Notes under the pieces: generated by a model | Seen by the model: the letters and a program-made list of their open reading frames with translations, nothing else | Database searches by the model: none | What the model was told of the DNA's origin: nothing | Part shown: positions 1 through 11,163 of the stretch, piece by piece | Layout of the letters: each line of letters starts with the position of its first letter | Position numbering within the stretch: position 1 is the first letter of the stretch | Assembly: GCF_000004075.3 (NCBI RefSeq) | Contig: NC_026655.2 | Location: forward strand, 27,265,489 to 27,329,488 | Direction: 5' to 3' | DNA from: Cucumis sativus | Lineage: Eukaryota > Streptophyta > Magnoliopsida > Cucurbitales > Cucurbitaceae | Length of the DNA stretch: 64,000 nt | Translations under genes and position numbers: made by a program

Positions 1-286
1 GAGTAAGCATTGGATGCTCATTCGGACGTATATACTGCAAAGTGTTCAAAGACAGTAATATTTCCTTGTAACACCACAAGACACTTGGGCGTGCTTTCAC
101 TACTGCCTTACTTAGCAAGTAATGAAGATTGAGGACCTGGAAACAAAAATCATCAATTCCCAAAAAAATTCTAATGATATTAGTTATTTACTCATAAAGA
201 TGATAGTAATTAGTTAACCTGATCCCGACCCTTGTCACCAATTACTACAAACAGTGAACGATGCCTTGTATTAACTTCAAGAGCTC
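1..286 (-). pseudogene. RNA cytidine acetyltransferase (NAT10/Kre33-like) exon fragments, probably a relic
   Basis: Two minus-strand exon-like blocks match the N-terminus of NAT10/Kre33/TmcA-type RNA cytidine acetyltransferases, nucleolar enzymes that make N4-acetylcytidine in 18S rRNA and tRNA. Block A (about 219-275) reads RHRSLFVVIGDKGRDQ and ends at a good donor. Block B (136 down to 1) follows a CAG acceptor and reads VLNLHYLLSKAVVKARPSVL then WCYK. Order and spacing fit the family (RHRSxFVxxGDxxRDQ followed by VxLHxxLSKAxVKARPSVLWCYK). Downstream of WCYK the expected Lys/Arg-rich continuation is missing and an unrelated-looking frame runs to the edge. Upstream, the expected initiating segment (about 20 residues) is not visible in the same frame. 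I therefore read it as a decayed gene fragment, though a real gene continuing off the left edge with a poorly predicted first exon cannot be excluded. Family recognition is firm; gene status is not. Confidence 0.6.
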
Positions 287-1992
287 AAGCCTTTCTATTT
301 TTTTTTTAATGTTCTCTTTTATATAATATATAAATAAAAAACTAAAACTAATATCAAGATGAAATTTTAATGCCGTAAAAAGTAAAAAGTAAAAATTGAA
401 GTACATGGAACGCATCTGATTAGTTAAATTTGAAGAGTGAGTGGCTAGAATCTGCTCATATTGGTCAGCAGTTGCAAGTTCGAATGGAAGGAATTTGAGA
501 AGGAGAGGCATGAATAGTTGGTAATGAAGCTCTATTATTATAATTTGGTGTTGGAATGATAGGATCAACATACTACATGTTTTGTGATTTGTGTATATTC
601 ATTTTCGTGTTTAGGTAATTTTTTCTTATTGTGTATCTACGTCAATATATACACAAATCATATATTCATTTTTTTTTTAAATTTCTAACATTACATGCTA
701 CTAAATAATTCATTTGTATCTTATTATGATTTGTTATATATATACGACATATATTCAATAATACATACATATATTTTTTTCTTCATGTTTTATGATTTTT
801 TTCTTACTGCATTTATATACTACTTTATACACATTATATATTCGACCAGTGTTTTCTTTGAATTCTTACATATATACTACTGAATACATATATTTTATGT
901 GATTTGTTACATATACATTACTTCATATATTCAATAATACATAGATGATGTTATCTTCAATATACTAAATATAATCTAATGTATTCCGAATGCGAAATAT
1001 AAGTTCTTACAGATTTTGTCAATTTTTTTTTCAAAATATCACTATACCAATCACCCGCCGATGTCTTCTCCTATTATTCGATGTCTTTTGTGGAGAAAAT
1101 GAAATCAATATTCAGCGTATTCGAAGAAGGAAACTCTTGCTTTTTTATTTATTTATTTTTTAAATGATAATCCACGTCTCTGGTTTCTCTCATTGTCGGT
1201 CCACCTTATATAGACAGATTGATATAAAAACTTTTCATTCATAAAATATCCACCAATTATTCAATATATACTATAATTATGTGAAATATATGGAAAACAA
1301 CGCAAACAAAAGAAAAAATAGATGAGGAGATAGAGATTGAAAAGTGAGAGACCTCGACGGAAGATTTTTTGAACAAAATCACCAAAATAAAAATAATTAA
1401 GTGAAATTTTTTATTATAATACTACCATAATATAATCGGATAAATCGATCATTTAGGCCTTATATTTGTGTAAAATATTAGTCAATTTAGTACATTTTTT
1501 AAAATTTAGGTTAATATTGTAATATAATATACCATTGTAGGCTATAAAATGTTGTGCAGTTTTTCTAATTTTATTGTATTTTAGATAATGACTAAGAATT
1601 TGGACTTTTTAAATGTTTGTAACTTATTTTTTACCTATGTAAATACTTAGAAAATTAATAATAAAATGTTATAAAAAAAAAACGAATGCTAAAAGCAGAA
1701 TAGTTAAATAGGAAGGAACCAGACATTTCTAAAACCATAGGAACTCTTGCGTACAATATTCCCGTAAACAAAGAACACAGCACAAGCTGATTCTATGTAA
1801 ATTAAGAGCTTACAAAATCTCATCTCGTCCGGATTTCTTAGATGAAAAATGCTTCGTCTTACAAAGTAATCGGATATTGTATTTTTCAGAATTAACAAAT
1901 GGATTCAAACAAAGAGAAAAACAGAACAAAAATAACATTCTGTTTAAGAACAGATCCGATCTGCTGACTTCTACAAACACTGTTGCCATGTA
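287..1992. other. AT-rich intergenic DNA
   Basis: No supportable gene. The ORFs present are low-complexity runs of Phe, Ile, Tyr and Leu codons typical of AT-rich DNA. The stretch at about 580-960 repeats a short theme of ATATATTC, ACATATAT and GATTTGTTA several times, which looks like old, diverged simple or transposon-derived sequence. The last 300 bases probably include the 3' UTR of the CCCH/KH gene that ends at 1993. Confidence 0.6.
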
Positions 1993-4744
1993 TCACATAC
2001 CTGGTTTGCGCAACTCACTTTCACCATGAGCAAAATGGCATCTTTCTCTAAACGTACAAGCACCTTTCGTAAAGTTCGCACAAAGTTTCGTCTTAAAGTT
2101 GTTTGCCGAACCAGAAGATTGCTGCATCCCAGAATGATGTTGATGCTGCTGATGCTGCTTCATGGCATTATTGGCGGAGGCAGCTCCAACGTTCGCAATC
2201 AACTCACGTACCATTGAACTAGCTAGATTGATCTGATCAAAAGTACCCTCAAGCTCAATGTTCTTCAGGTTAGGGTCTGACTCGTGTTCTTTTATCGAAA
2301 GCCTTGCCCCTGTCATCCGACAAATGTTCTTTGAGTTGACACCATTCTTCCCAATAATGGGACCTGCAAGTGATGCATCAACGCTAATCTTTGCAGTTGC
2401 AGAGGCCCCGAAGCTAGCAGCGGGTCCATGGTTAGGTGGTGGTGGAGGGGCATTCCAGCCACCACCCATTCTGGGTTGTTGCATTGGTCCTGGTCCCATT
2501 CCACCGTGATCTTGTGGTGGGTTCGGCCTTCCAAGTTCCCACTCACCATGAGCATAATAGCACTTATCACCGAACCGGCAGCCTTCCGCTGAATTAAATT
2601 TATTGCACAAACGAGTCTTGACTGCTGGAGGAACACCGTCTGGAAAGGATTGGGGAGGAGCTGGATTTCTAATCCCAGGGGGAAGAGCCGGACTGATCAT
2701 CTGAGAAATTGATTTGACTCCACCCGGAACATAATGTGCAAAATGACAGCCCTCGCCAAAAGGGCAACCAGAAGTGCTGCATTTTAATATTTTAACAGAG
2801 ATGTAAACTTCACTATAACATCACAAATCCAGAATACTTCGACAAAGCCATACAAGAAGATGTAACAAAACTGAGAAAAAGCCAATGTGAAATCTTGAGC
2901 AGATGCAGCAAAATAATCATATTTTAGCACAAAGGTAGAAATTAACAGCAAAAATATTTTCCACCTCCTACTGAATGATATTTCAATAACTTTGCTCCAA
3001 AACAAACAAAGAAATCTGACTCTCAAGTTTCAAAATAACTCTTCTATTTAGCAACAGAAACAAGTTAACTGCAGACCTCATGAAATTGTAATGTCCAAAA
3101 TCTCAACAAAAATAATTCCGCAGAACTTGGTCAGAAAATCAGCATAACATATACAGACTTGCAAACAGGCATACACAAAAGAAGTTGGGCTGCATAACTT
3201 TCACAAAACATTTAGTGGGAAAACGCACAAATAGAAATACTATAGGAGATACAGAAAGATCCTATTTGAACCTAAACCGGATATATCGCTTATGTGTTGG
3301 CGCCGAAACAAATAGAATAATCTGAACCGTAACTTTTTTTATCCCTTTGATCAAAACCTGTATCATAACTTAAGATGCCAATTCAATTCTGCATGATACT
3401 GCTTACTTGAAAAGGTCCAAGTAAGAATTATTAATCCTCTTTAGAGATACAAGTTTGGCATCAAATGTATTGCTTTCAATTTAGACAAATTCCAGCAAAA
3501 AGTTATTCCCACTGAAATCCTGTGAATCAACTATTTCAGTTCAATTGTTGTTATGATTACATCAATGCAAAACCTGAAACAACTTTAACTAACCAATTCA
3601 TTAGTCCAAATCACAATAATTTTGCTTGAAGAATTAAGTAAATCTTCCTGGAAATTAAATAAATATTAACACTGTATTGATTCATTTTAGATAAGTTAAG
3701 ATTAGAACCTGAAAAACTTTGTGCAAGGCCTCGATTTGCTTCCTAAACCAGTAGATAAGGAGTCCATTTCTGTCGGAGAACATTAATTAACTTTCCTTAG
3801 TTAAAATTTCAGGGTATTGTTGATCTCCCAGCTTAAAATATCTAATAACGTTTTCATCATCTTCCATTACTAAGACAACACACTACTATTTATGGCGTGA
3901 AAAGGAAGAAAGAAAACCATGTTCCGAAGATTAAATCCTCGAACAAAACACACCTCAAAATCTTAAAACCATTTTTTCCATTTAAATTCATAACTACATT
4001 TCGCTGGAGAAAGTTCAAAAAATACATATTTAGCAACAAATTAACATTATTTTATACACTAAAAGTCTGAAATACAAACAGTAAAGTCAACTCAGAACCG
4101 GATAACTTACCCATTAAACCAATTACACTACATAAAACACTAAAAAATCATCTCTTGACTCTAAAGATATAAGAAATTGCAGGGGAAAACAATAGTTACA
4201 GCTACTAAAAAAAGATGTGAAATTGTATTCCCGTAAACAGTAGTAGTCTATCTCAGAAGCAAGACGTTACAATCCTTAACCAAATACGTAAAGCAGCTTC
4301 CAGATACTACCCAAAAACCAAATAAAGAAACTCCAAACCAAAAAGACACTATTCCCACATCCATATACTAAAACGCAGAAGCCGGCAAGTTTTCCTTTAG
4401 CTAAAGCGAAGACAAAAACAGCAGTACCCACAAGCAAACCGAAAAAGAACAAAATGCTATAAAATAACCCAAATATCAATTCAGCCAATAAACCAAGATG
4501 AAGCAAACAAACAGTAGGAGCAAAGCATCCACATACATACACCAAGAAGGGGAAACAAAACCCATAAACCAGAGAAACAAGATAACATCAAAGAAGTTGA
4601 GAATGCCAAAAAGGGTAGGGAAAAATGGTAAAAAAAAGAAGCATTAATGAAGCTTAACAAACCTGGCTTGGACTTCTTAAAGCCACCATTGCCATTCAAG
4701 GCGGTTTCAGTCCTTTCCCTCTTGCGAGCACCGTCAAGGTCCAT
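1993..4744 (-). CDS. KHZ: CCCH zinc finger and KH domain RNA-binding protein (KHZ type)
   Basis: Predicted 308-residue protein from three exons: 4663-4744, 3709-3769 and 1993-2776; phases join exactly (G/AA, then AG/C). The small middle exon is needed to complete the first zinc finger. Domains in order: an N-terminal basic segment (ARKRER), CCCH finger 1 at about 43-62 (Cx8Cx5Cx3H), finger 2 at about 105-124 (same spacing), a single KH domain at about 174-241 with the GKNG loop (IIGKNG), a Gln/His-rich linker, and finger 3 at about 280-298 (Cx7Cx5Cx3H) just before the stop. This finger-finger-KH-finger order is that of Arabidopsis KHZ1 and KHZ2, nuclear RNA-binding proteins reported to promote flowering and leaf senescence. 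The ATG at 4744 is the only in-frame start giving an intact N-terminus. The first intron is about 0.9 kb and the second about 0.9 kb. I cannot tell which KHZ paralogue it is. Confidence 0.93.
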
Positions 4745-5000
4745 TGAAGAGGAAAATGAACAGGACCCAATACTGGAAAGGAAGAAGAGGAAATGTTGGA
4801 GAAGAGAAGAGTAGGGAATGGAGCAAGGGGAAGGAAGTAAATGTGGAACCCTAATAAGGAGGAAGAAGAAGAGGATATATGGAAAAAAAAAAACAAAGAA
4901 AGGGGCGGATTTGAAAATTAGGTCAAAATAGGGTTTGATAATTTAAAAGGAAAAAAGAAAAAAGAAAAAAGATGTAAGAGTGAGGTGGTGGACTGAAAAG

Positions 5001-5021
5001 TGCATGGATATGAATCACGTG
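5001..5021. promoter_or_regulatory. G-box with nearby RY core upstream of the KHZ gene
   Basis: A perfect CACGTG G-box lies at 5016-5021, about 270 bases upstream of the KHZ start codon, and TGCATG (reverse of the RY core CATGCA) lies at 5001-5006. G-boxes are bound by bZIP and bHLH factors and RY elements by B3 factors. Position fits a promoter, but both are six-base motifs and function is inference. Confidence 0.3.
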
Positions 5022-7329
5022 CTGTGCACGAGAGTTTTGATGTTTTTTCTTTTTCTTTTTCTTTTTTTTATTTATGACCATTTAAGATTCTTTCATGTTT
5101 CCCATTTTCCCTATTGCTAATCATTTGAAAGCCAATAACCTCCTAACTTTAATTTTTATCATTACAATTTTTATTTTAATTTCTGTTTTATTTATAAGTT
5201 TTTAAATAATATAAAAGAGTTTATTGATTGAAAAAATATGTATAAATTATTTACAAATTATAATGTAACACCATACGCTTAACGTTTCAAAATCAACATA
5301 GAATTGTTATACGCTAAACACGTTTAATTTTAGAGTTCTCATAATTGAGCCACTAAAAAGGAATGTGCACCTAGTTTTCATGGATGAGGCAACTGTAAAA
5401 AAAAGTGCACCTTGTTGGTATACTTTACTTTTATATGCTTAGGATCTCTATCATTCAATGTTATATCGGTTCATTCATGTCTCTCTCCTAAATTCAAAGC
5501 GTTACGTACAATGATAATTTTTTTTTTTTAATGATCTCTATCTTTTTCTTATTACTGTTTCTAAACTCGTAAGAAAGCATAACTCTAGCTAGGCTCGAAA
5601 ACTTTATTTTAAAAAAAGAAAGTAAGTCTATGATATCACTCCTACTATTAAATTTATTTATTTGTTATTTACTTTGTACTGATGTTTAAAAAGTTAGTAA
5701 AAAATTAAAGCTAAAATTTGAAAAAAAAATTTAAGGGATTTCATTAAAAAAAATAACACTTTTGAAAATATTTATAAATACAACAAAATATCAGAACTCA
5801 TCTGTGATAGACCAAGATAAACTTTATGTTATCTATGTCTATCTGAAAATAGTCGTTTTAAATATTTGAAAATAGTTTTTTAAAAACTTGATTTTTTTTA
5901 TAGAATTTAACTAAGAATCTAACTATTTAAAAAAAAAATGTAAATCGTAATAAGAAGTGGAAAATATGGAGTAAATAAACTTAATTTTCAAAAATAAAAA
6001 AATAAAACAATTACTAAATGGGACCTAGTAGATCGTTTAGTCTATATACTTTTAATTTTGTAACAATTTATCCATTATCTTAGTTTGTAATAATTCAGCC
6101 CTTGTTCTTTCAAATCTCTATCAAATTAGTCTCCAATGTAGAAAAGTTCATCAAAATTTTATGTCAATTTTTATTATTTTATGATACATATATTATTTTA
6201 AAAAAGTTTTCCAATCTTGATTTATTTATGTAAGAAATCTCACTAAATGTTCATACTAATTTCAACAATGGAGCTAAAAGGTCACAAATTTAAAAAATAC
6301 ATAAACTAAATTATTATATATTTAAAGTGTATGAACTAAATTGTTCAAAATTGAAAATACGATCATTAGAAACCAAAGTTATTACGGAATAAATTGTTAC
6401 TTACTAGAAGTTTATTAATTGTTTCGTAATACTATAATTTTATTTTCATTTGTTGGAAGTTTTTAATATTTATACTTTTCTACCTAAACTTTTAATAAAG
6501 AGTTAGTTTTCATTTTTTAGTATTAATGTTAATTAACTAATTTTGAATTATAATTAATTAAGGCTAGCTATTTATCTCTACTTAAATTTAATTTGAGATT
6601 TTACTAAAGGAATATTTTGAAATCTATAAACTAATAGAAATTTAACACAAAACCTAAAGACTAAAATTGCATTTTTTTTCCCTCAATCTTTTATCTTACA
6701 TTTGTTGAGCATGTTCTCTCCTACTATGTCATAATTAATTTTAATCGATCATTCTCGAAATAATCAAGCATATATATTTAAGTGAATATAGCATTTCATT
6801 TTTTCTATAAAATGATTTTAACATTATATTTTTTAAAAAAATTATGTAAAAAGAAGATTGAACTTTAAATCTCAAAATTGATAATACAAGCTTACAATAT
6901 TGAGTTATAGTTGTATTGGTTAAATTTATATTTAGTTGATTTGTTTAAGATGATTCCTTGGAAGTAACTTTAGTTGGTAAGGAAAGTATACATGAAGTCC
7001 AAGTCTCCTTCCACTCCTCTTTGAATTTACAAAAAAGGGAAAAAGAATAATTTAATTAATATGCTTCGTTGAATGAATAATTAATGAACTCATTATTAAA
7101 GCTTAAATTTAGATAATTATTGACATTTTGATTATTTTAGTACTTATTGAGATATTTATTGATGTGGTAGAATATTTAAAGGTATTATGTGATTTGAACT
7201 TTATTGATATTTACTTTTTAGATTATTTAATTATTCAAAAACACTTATTAAACAACGCATTCATTATTATTTTCTTAATGTTAATTGAAAACGTACGAGT
7301 CTTGTAATATTTTGGGAAATTTTGATTAA

Positions 7330-8210
7330 AAAAAAAAAGAAAATCAAGTTTCAAAATAAATAGAAAATATTTATAAAGTATAGTAAGATTTATGTCTGTT
7401 AATAATAAATTTTGCTTGTCATATATAATATAGTTTTAATTTTGAAATATAGTTTTAATTTTTTCAAAATTGTATACAATATTGAATATCTTCGTTTAAG
7501 AAAATATGAAAAGTCACCAAAATTATTTATTTTATGGATTAGGTTGCGGTCAATTTTAAATATAACGAAATAAACTAAAATATAACAAAACATTAGAATG
7601 TATTTGGGATGGACCATGATAAACAAAAATAGACTATTATCTAAGTTTATATACAAACTTAATATGATGTGTTTATTGAATTGTTTTTATCTATGTAAAA
7701 TGATGCGTCGGGATAAAGGTGAAAAATTATGAGATTAAAAAAAAATTATTAAGCACAACAATTATTATTTATTTTAATGTTAGTTGAAAAATGACTCTGG
7801 TTAATATTCTCGAAAATTATGAGAAAAAACGGAATTCTGCTTTTTTTTCAAGAGGGTGTATTTTAAATATTGTAAAATAAATCAAAATATTTATAAAATA
7901 TAACAAATTTTATGTCAATAATAAGCATTTGCAGTATAATTCTCGTTTTCTCAAGTTGTATACAATATTAAAACCTTTGTTTTAGAAAATACCAAGTTTA
8001 GCAAAATTATTTGTTTTATGGATTATGTAATTTTTTGTGCTAATTTTAAATACAACGAAATAAATTAAAATATAGTCAAATATCACCATCTATACACGAT
8101 AGACCATATTAAACCCAAGATAGACTATTATTTAAGTCTATATGTATCATGAGAGATACATATATAGTAGTCTATTTTGGTCTAAAATGATCTAACAGAT
8201 GAAATTTAAT
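7330..8210. repeat. Diverged direct duplication, unit about 0.5 kb
   Basis: Two blocks, about 7330-7680 and 7855-8140, share the same ordered words: a TTTATAAA-GTATA/ATATA start, ATTTATGTC with AATAATAA, ATAATATAG or GTATAATTC, TTGTATACAATATT, TTTAGAAAATA, AAAATTATTT and TTTTATGGATTA, TTTTAAATA-AACGAAATAAA, then GATGGACCAT or GATAGACCAT followed by A-TAAAC and AGACTATTA. Similarity is patchy, implying an old event. A further partial copy of the end of this unit (GATAGACCAAGATAAAC) sits near 5809. The family looks like a short non-autonomous element or segmental duplication; it has no ORF. Confidence 0.6.
8121..8174. repeat. Imperfect inverted repeat (hairpin)
   Basis: TAGACTATTATTTAAGTCTA then TATGTATC faces GATACATATATAGTAGTCTA across a very short loop. 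The two arms begin and end with TAGACTA and TAGTCTA. It lies at the end of the second copy of the 0.5 kb duplication and may mark a miniature-element end. Confidence 0.5.
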
Positions 8211-11163
8211 TTATAAATTATATTTTTATATATTCCTAAATTTAAGAGTATAGAAACTTTAAATGAAATAAATTTAGTTTATGTACTTCCAAATAATTAA
8301 ACCTAATTAAATTATAAAGATTTAGTTCTTACTGTAAAAAAGATATTAGAAAGATTTAAAGAGATTTCTTATCCATATCAATAGATTCATCGTAAAATAA
8401 TTTTTTTTTATAAACTAAAAGGTTTAGGTATGTCAAACTATGTCGAATTAAATTAGATTTTCACGTTCAAGTATGTCATAATTGAGTTATGCTCACCTTC
8501 ACATTCTCAAATATTGTTAATTATAAAAAATATTATTTGTGTTTAATTATTTTTATTGAATCACTGATGATATTTTTTTAATACAAGATGAGATAGTATC
8601 ACAATTTGAAAAATTACTACTAGACTATGCTCACCTGAACAACATCAATGACAATCTATACCTTTATTCGACGACCACTTAACTTTTTATTGAAAAATAT
8701 AGTTTTGATCATTCTCGTTTTTGGTTTGTCTATAGGTTTGAAAATATTGCTTCTACCTATAAGATTTTGAATCTATATCCTATTTAGTCTATAGCTTCAA
8801 AATGTCATATTTTTTTAGTTTCACTTAATGAATGCTTCATATGTGTCAAGATTGTTACATTTTTATCCTTATTTTTACCTATGTATACATTTACCATTTG
8901 TGTTGCTTTCTATAAATTATTTTTTTGAAAAAAAGATCAACATAATTCTTTTAAGGCTGTACTGCAGGAGGTTTTCGTAATTATTTTTACCCTAAAAATC
9001 TAAAAATATAGTAGTTTGAAACATATAAATCAAATATATATAAATTATATATGCAATAAAAAAACAACTAAGGTGTCGACGTACGGGTTTCAGAATTAAT
9101 ATTTTACCACAGAGTAAAATCAAAATTAGATGTTTCCTTTTGTCATTGACTTTAACAACAAGAGTTTGATTCGACAGAGCGGTTTCAAAAATTTGCATTT
9201 ACTCTCTCAAAGTTGCGTCTCGTGCTCTCACTCCTCCACGACAAATCACTAAAAGACGAAGGTATGAAGAGGGTGGAGTAAATTTTGTTTAAGAAGTTTC
9301 TCAAGGTTCAAGTAATGTAAGGTTGACGAATTGATGGAGAAGAGAGTGATACATTACCACTTAATTACTTTTGGTAGTTTTTTTTTTTATTTTTTTTATA
9401 ATTTGTGTAAAATGAGTTTAGAGATTCATCATAATTTTCATTATTTTTTACATGTTTTTGTATTCTTTTCAATTTTCAATTTTTTTTTAAATACATACCC
9501 ACTCAACAAATTTTAAAATAAAGTTTAAAATCAGGAAGCATATAGTTAATTTAGAAAATAAGTTATTTTAAAAAAAATTAAAGTGTTTGGAAGCTACTCA
9601 AAATATATAATTTTTAGATGTATTTTAAACAATTTTTAGGAAAACTAGTTTAAATAAAAATGTGTTTCTTGAAAATATTTTTTTCTTAAGTCAATCCAAA
9701 TGAGTTTAGGGTTTAGGATTTTGGGTCAGTATAAAAATTATATATTTTTTAAATTAAAATTTCAAAAATTGAAATTGGGAGGATAATAAAATATTTTTTT
9801 TGGAACAAATTATTATGAAAATTTATACAAAAAAGAACAAACAATATTTTAGTTTAAATTAAGCTTTAAAATTTAAAGTACGATAAAAAGCATAATTACA
9901 TCATTCAAATAAATAATAATAATACGTTGGTTTAAATCAAAATTAGATAAAATTATCACGAAATAAACAAAAAAAATTACATTAAAGTTTAAAATTAAGA
10001 GAATAATCAATCATCCAATTCAAAATAATAGGAAAACATAAAAATGTTATGGTTTAAATTAAAATCATCCAATATTTTTTCAAATAAGAAAGAATTATAT
10101 CACAAAAAACATTTTATTTCTAGAATCTCTTCCATGTTAAATATAAGGAAATTTATCTGTTTATTTATATTTATTTTAAAAAATCACATTTTATCTCTGA
10201 TTCTAATTTCAAGAAATTGCATTTTATTAATAACATGTTAAAAATATTTTGTTATTTAAAAACATATCATTCATAATATTAATATATTGTAGATTTTGAG
10301 AGGAAGAAAAACACATATGCATATTTTACCATTGTCATTAAAAAAACCATATTTTATCTGAGTCATATTAAATTCTTAAAATAATCTTATATTCTCATTC
10401 AAGTTAGATGAAAAAGATTTTTTTTTCATAAAAATAAAATTCTTAAAATGGTACCTATCAAAATTAATTTTATAAATGGTTTCAAATCTAAGTATTCTAT
10501 GTAAATAAAATATTTAAATCTTTAGTTTTTTCCGTATTTTTTTATTTAATTTTGTTAATTTTTTTCAGCATTCAAGAAAGTTAAATATGAGAGAACTAAA
10601 TATTAGAAGTAAGAAACTTACTTCTAATAGAAGTATTTTGAAGTCCTTTTACTATAAATGCAATTATTATTATTATTGTTTTCACTATCTAACAGATTTA
10701 AGTTGAAGATCCAAAATTCAATAAGAAACCTTTAATAAAAAAAAAGTTTTAGAAACATATATTAATTTAAATTCCGGGAGCCATTGACGAACGGAAGACA
10801 ATGAGAATGGGAGGTTGGTAGAGACAACGATAGGTTTGGTAAGAGGTCGATAGAGACGACCGGTCTCCCATATAGGTCTCTCAAAAGTTTGACCTTTTGT
10901 CTACGTGGTCATCCTAAATGTGCATAAATGTGCATGCAATTGTTTGGATGTTGCCGTTTTCCCTCACGAAGTCAATAGATTCAAGAGATTGCTTTGTTAT
11001 ATTTTTAAACATTCTAACAATGACAACTACATCATTTATTCCATCTCTTAACATAATAATACCAACTATGATATTAGTTCTCAAATTGCCTAATCTCTAA
11101 TCAACAAATCACCATTGTTATTTTTGTAATAAAAATAAAATAATTTTTTGGACGTCTAACTAA

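Larger units (their letters stand above)
4745..11163. other. Long gene-free AT-rich interval
   Basis: About 6.4 kb between two minus-strand genes. The first few hundred bases hold the KHZ 5' UTR and promoter. The rest shows no ORF with a recognisable family and no coherent splice chain. It contains a diverged direct duplication at about 7330-8210 and related fragments near 5740-5860, recorded separately. The stretch 10780-10900 is less AT-rich, with repeated GGT/GAC/GAGA words, but has no identifiable coding capacity. Confidence 0.6.

Noticed and set aside
2258..2636. Overlapping ORFs of 83 and 107 codons on both strands within the CCCH/KH gene
   Set aside because: They are alternative-frame shadows of the KH-domain exon, which has clear family conservation in its own frame.
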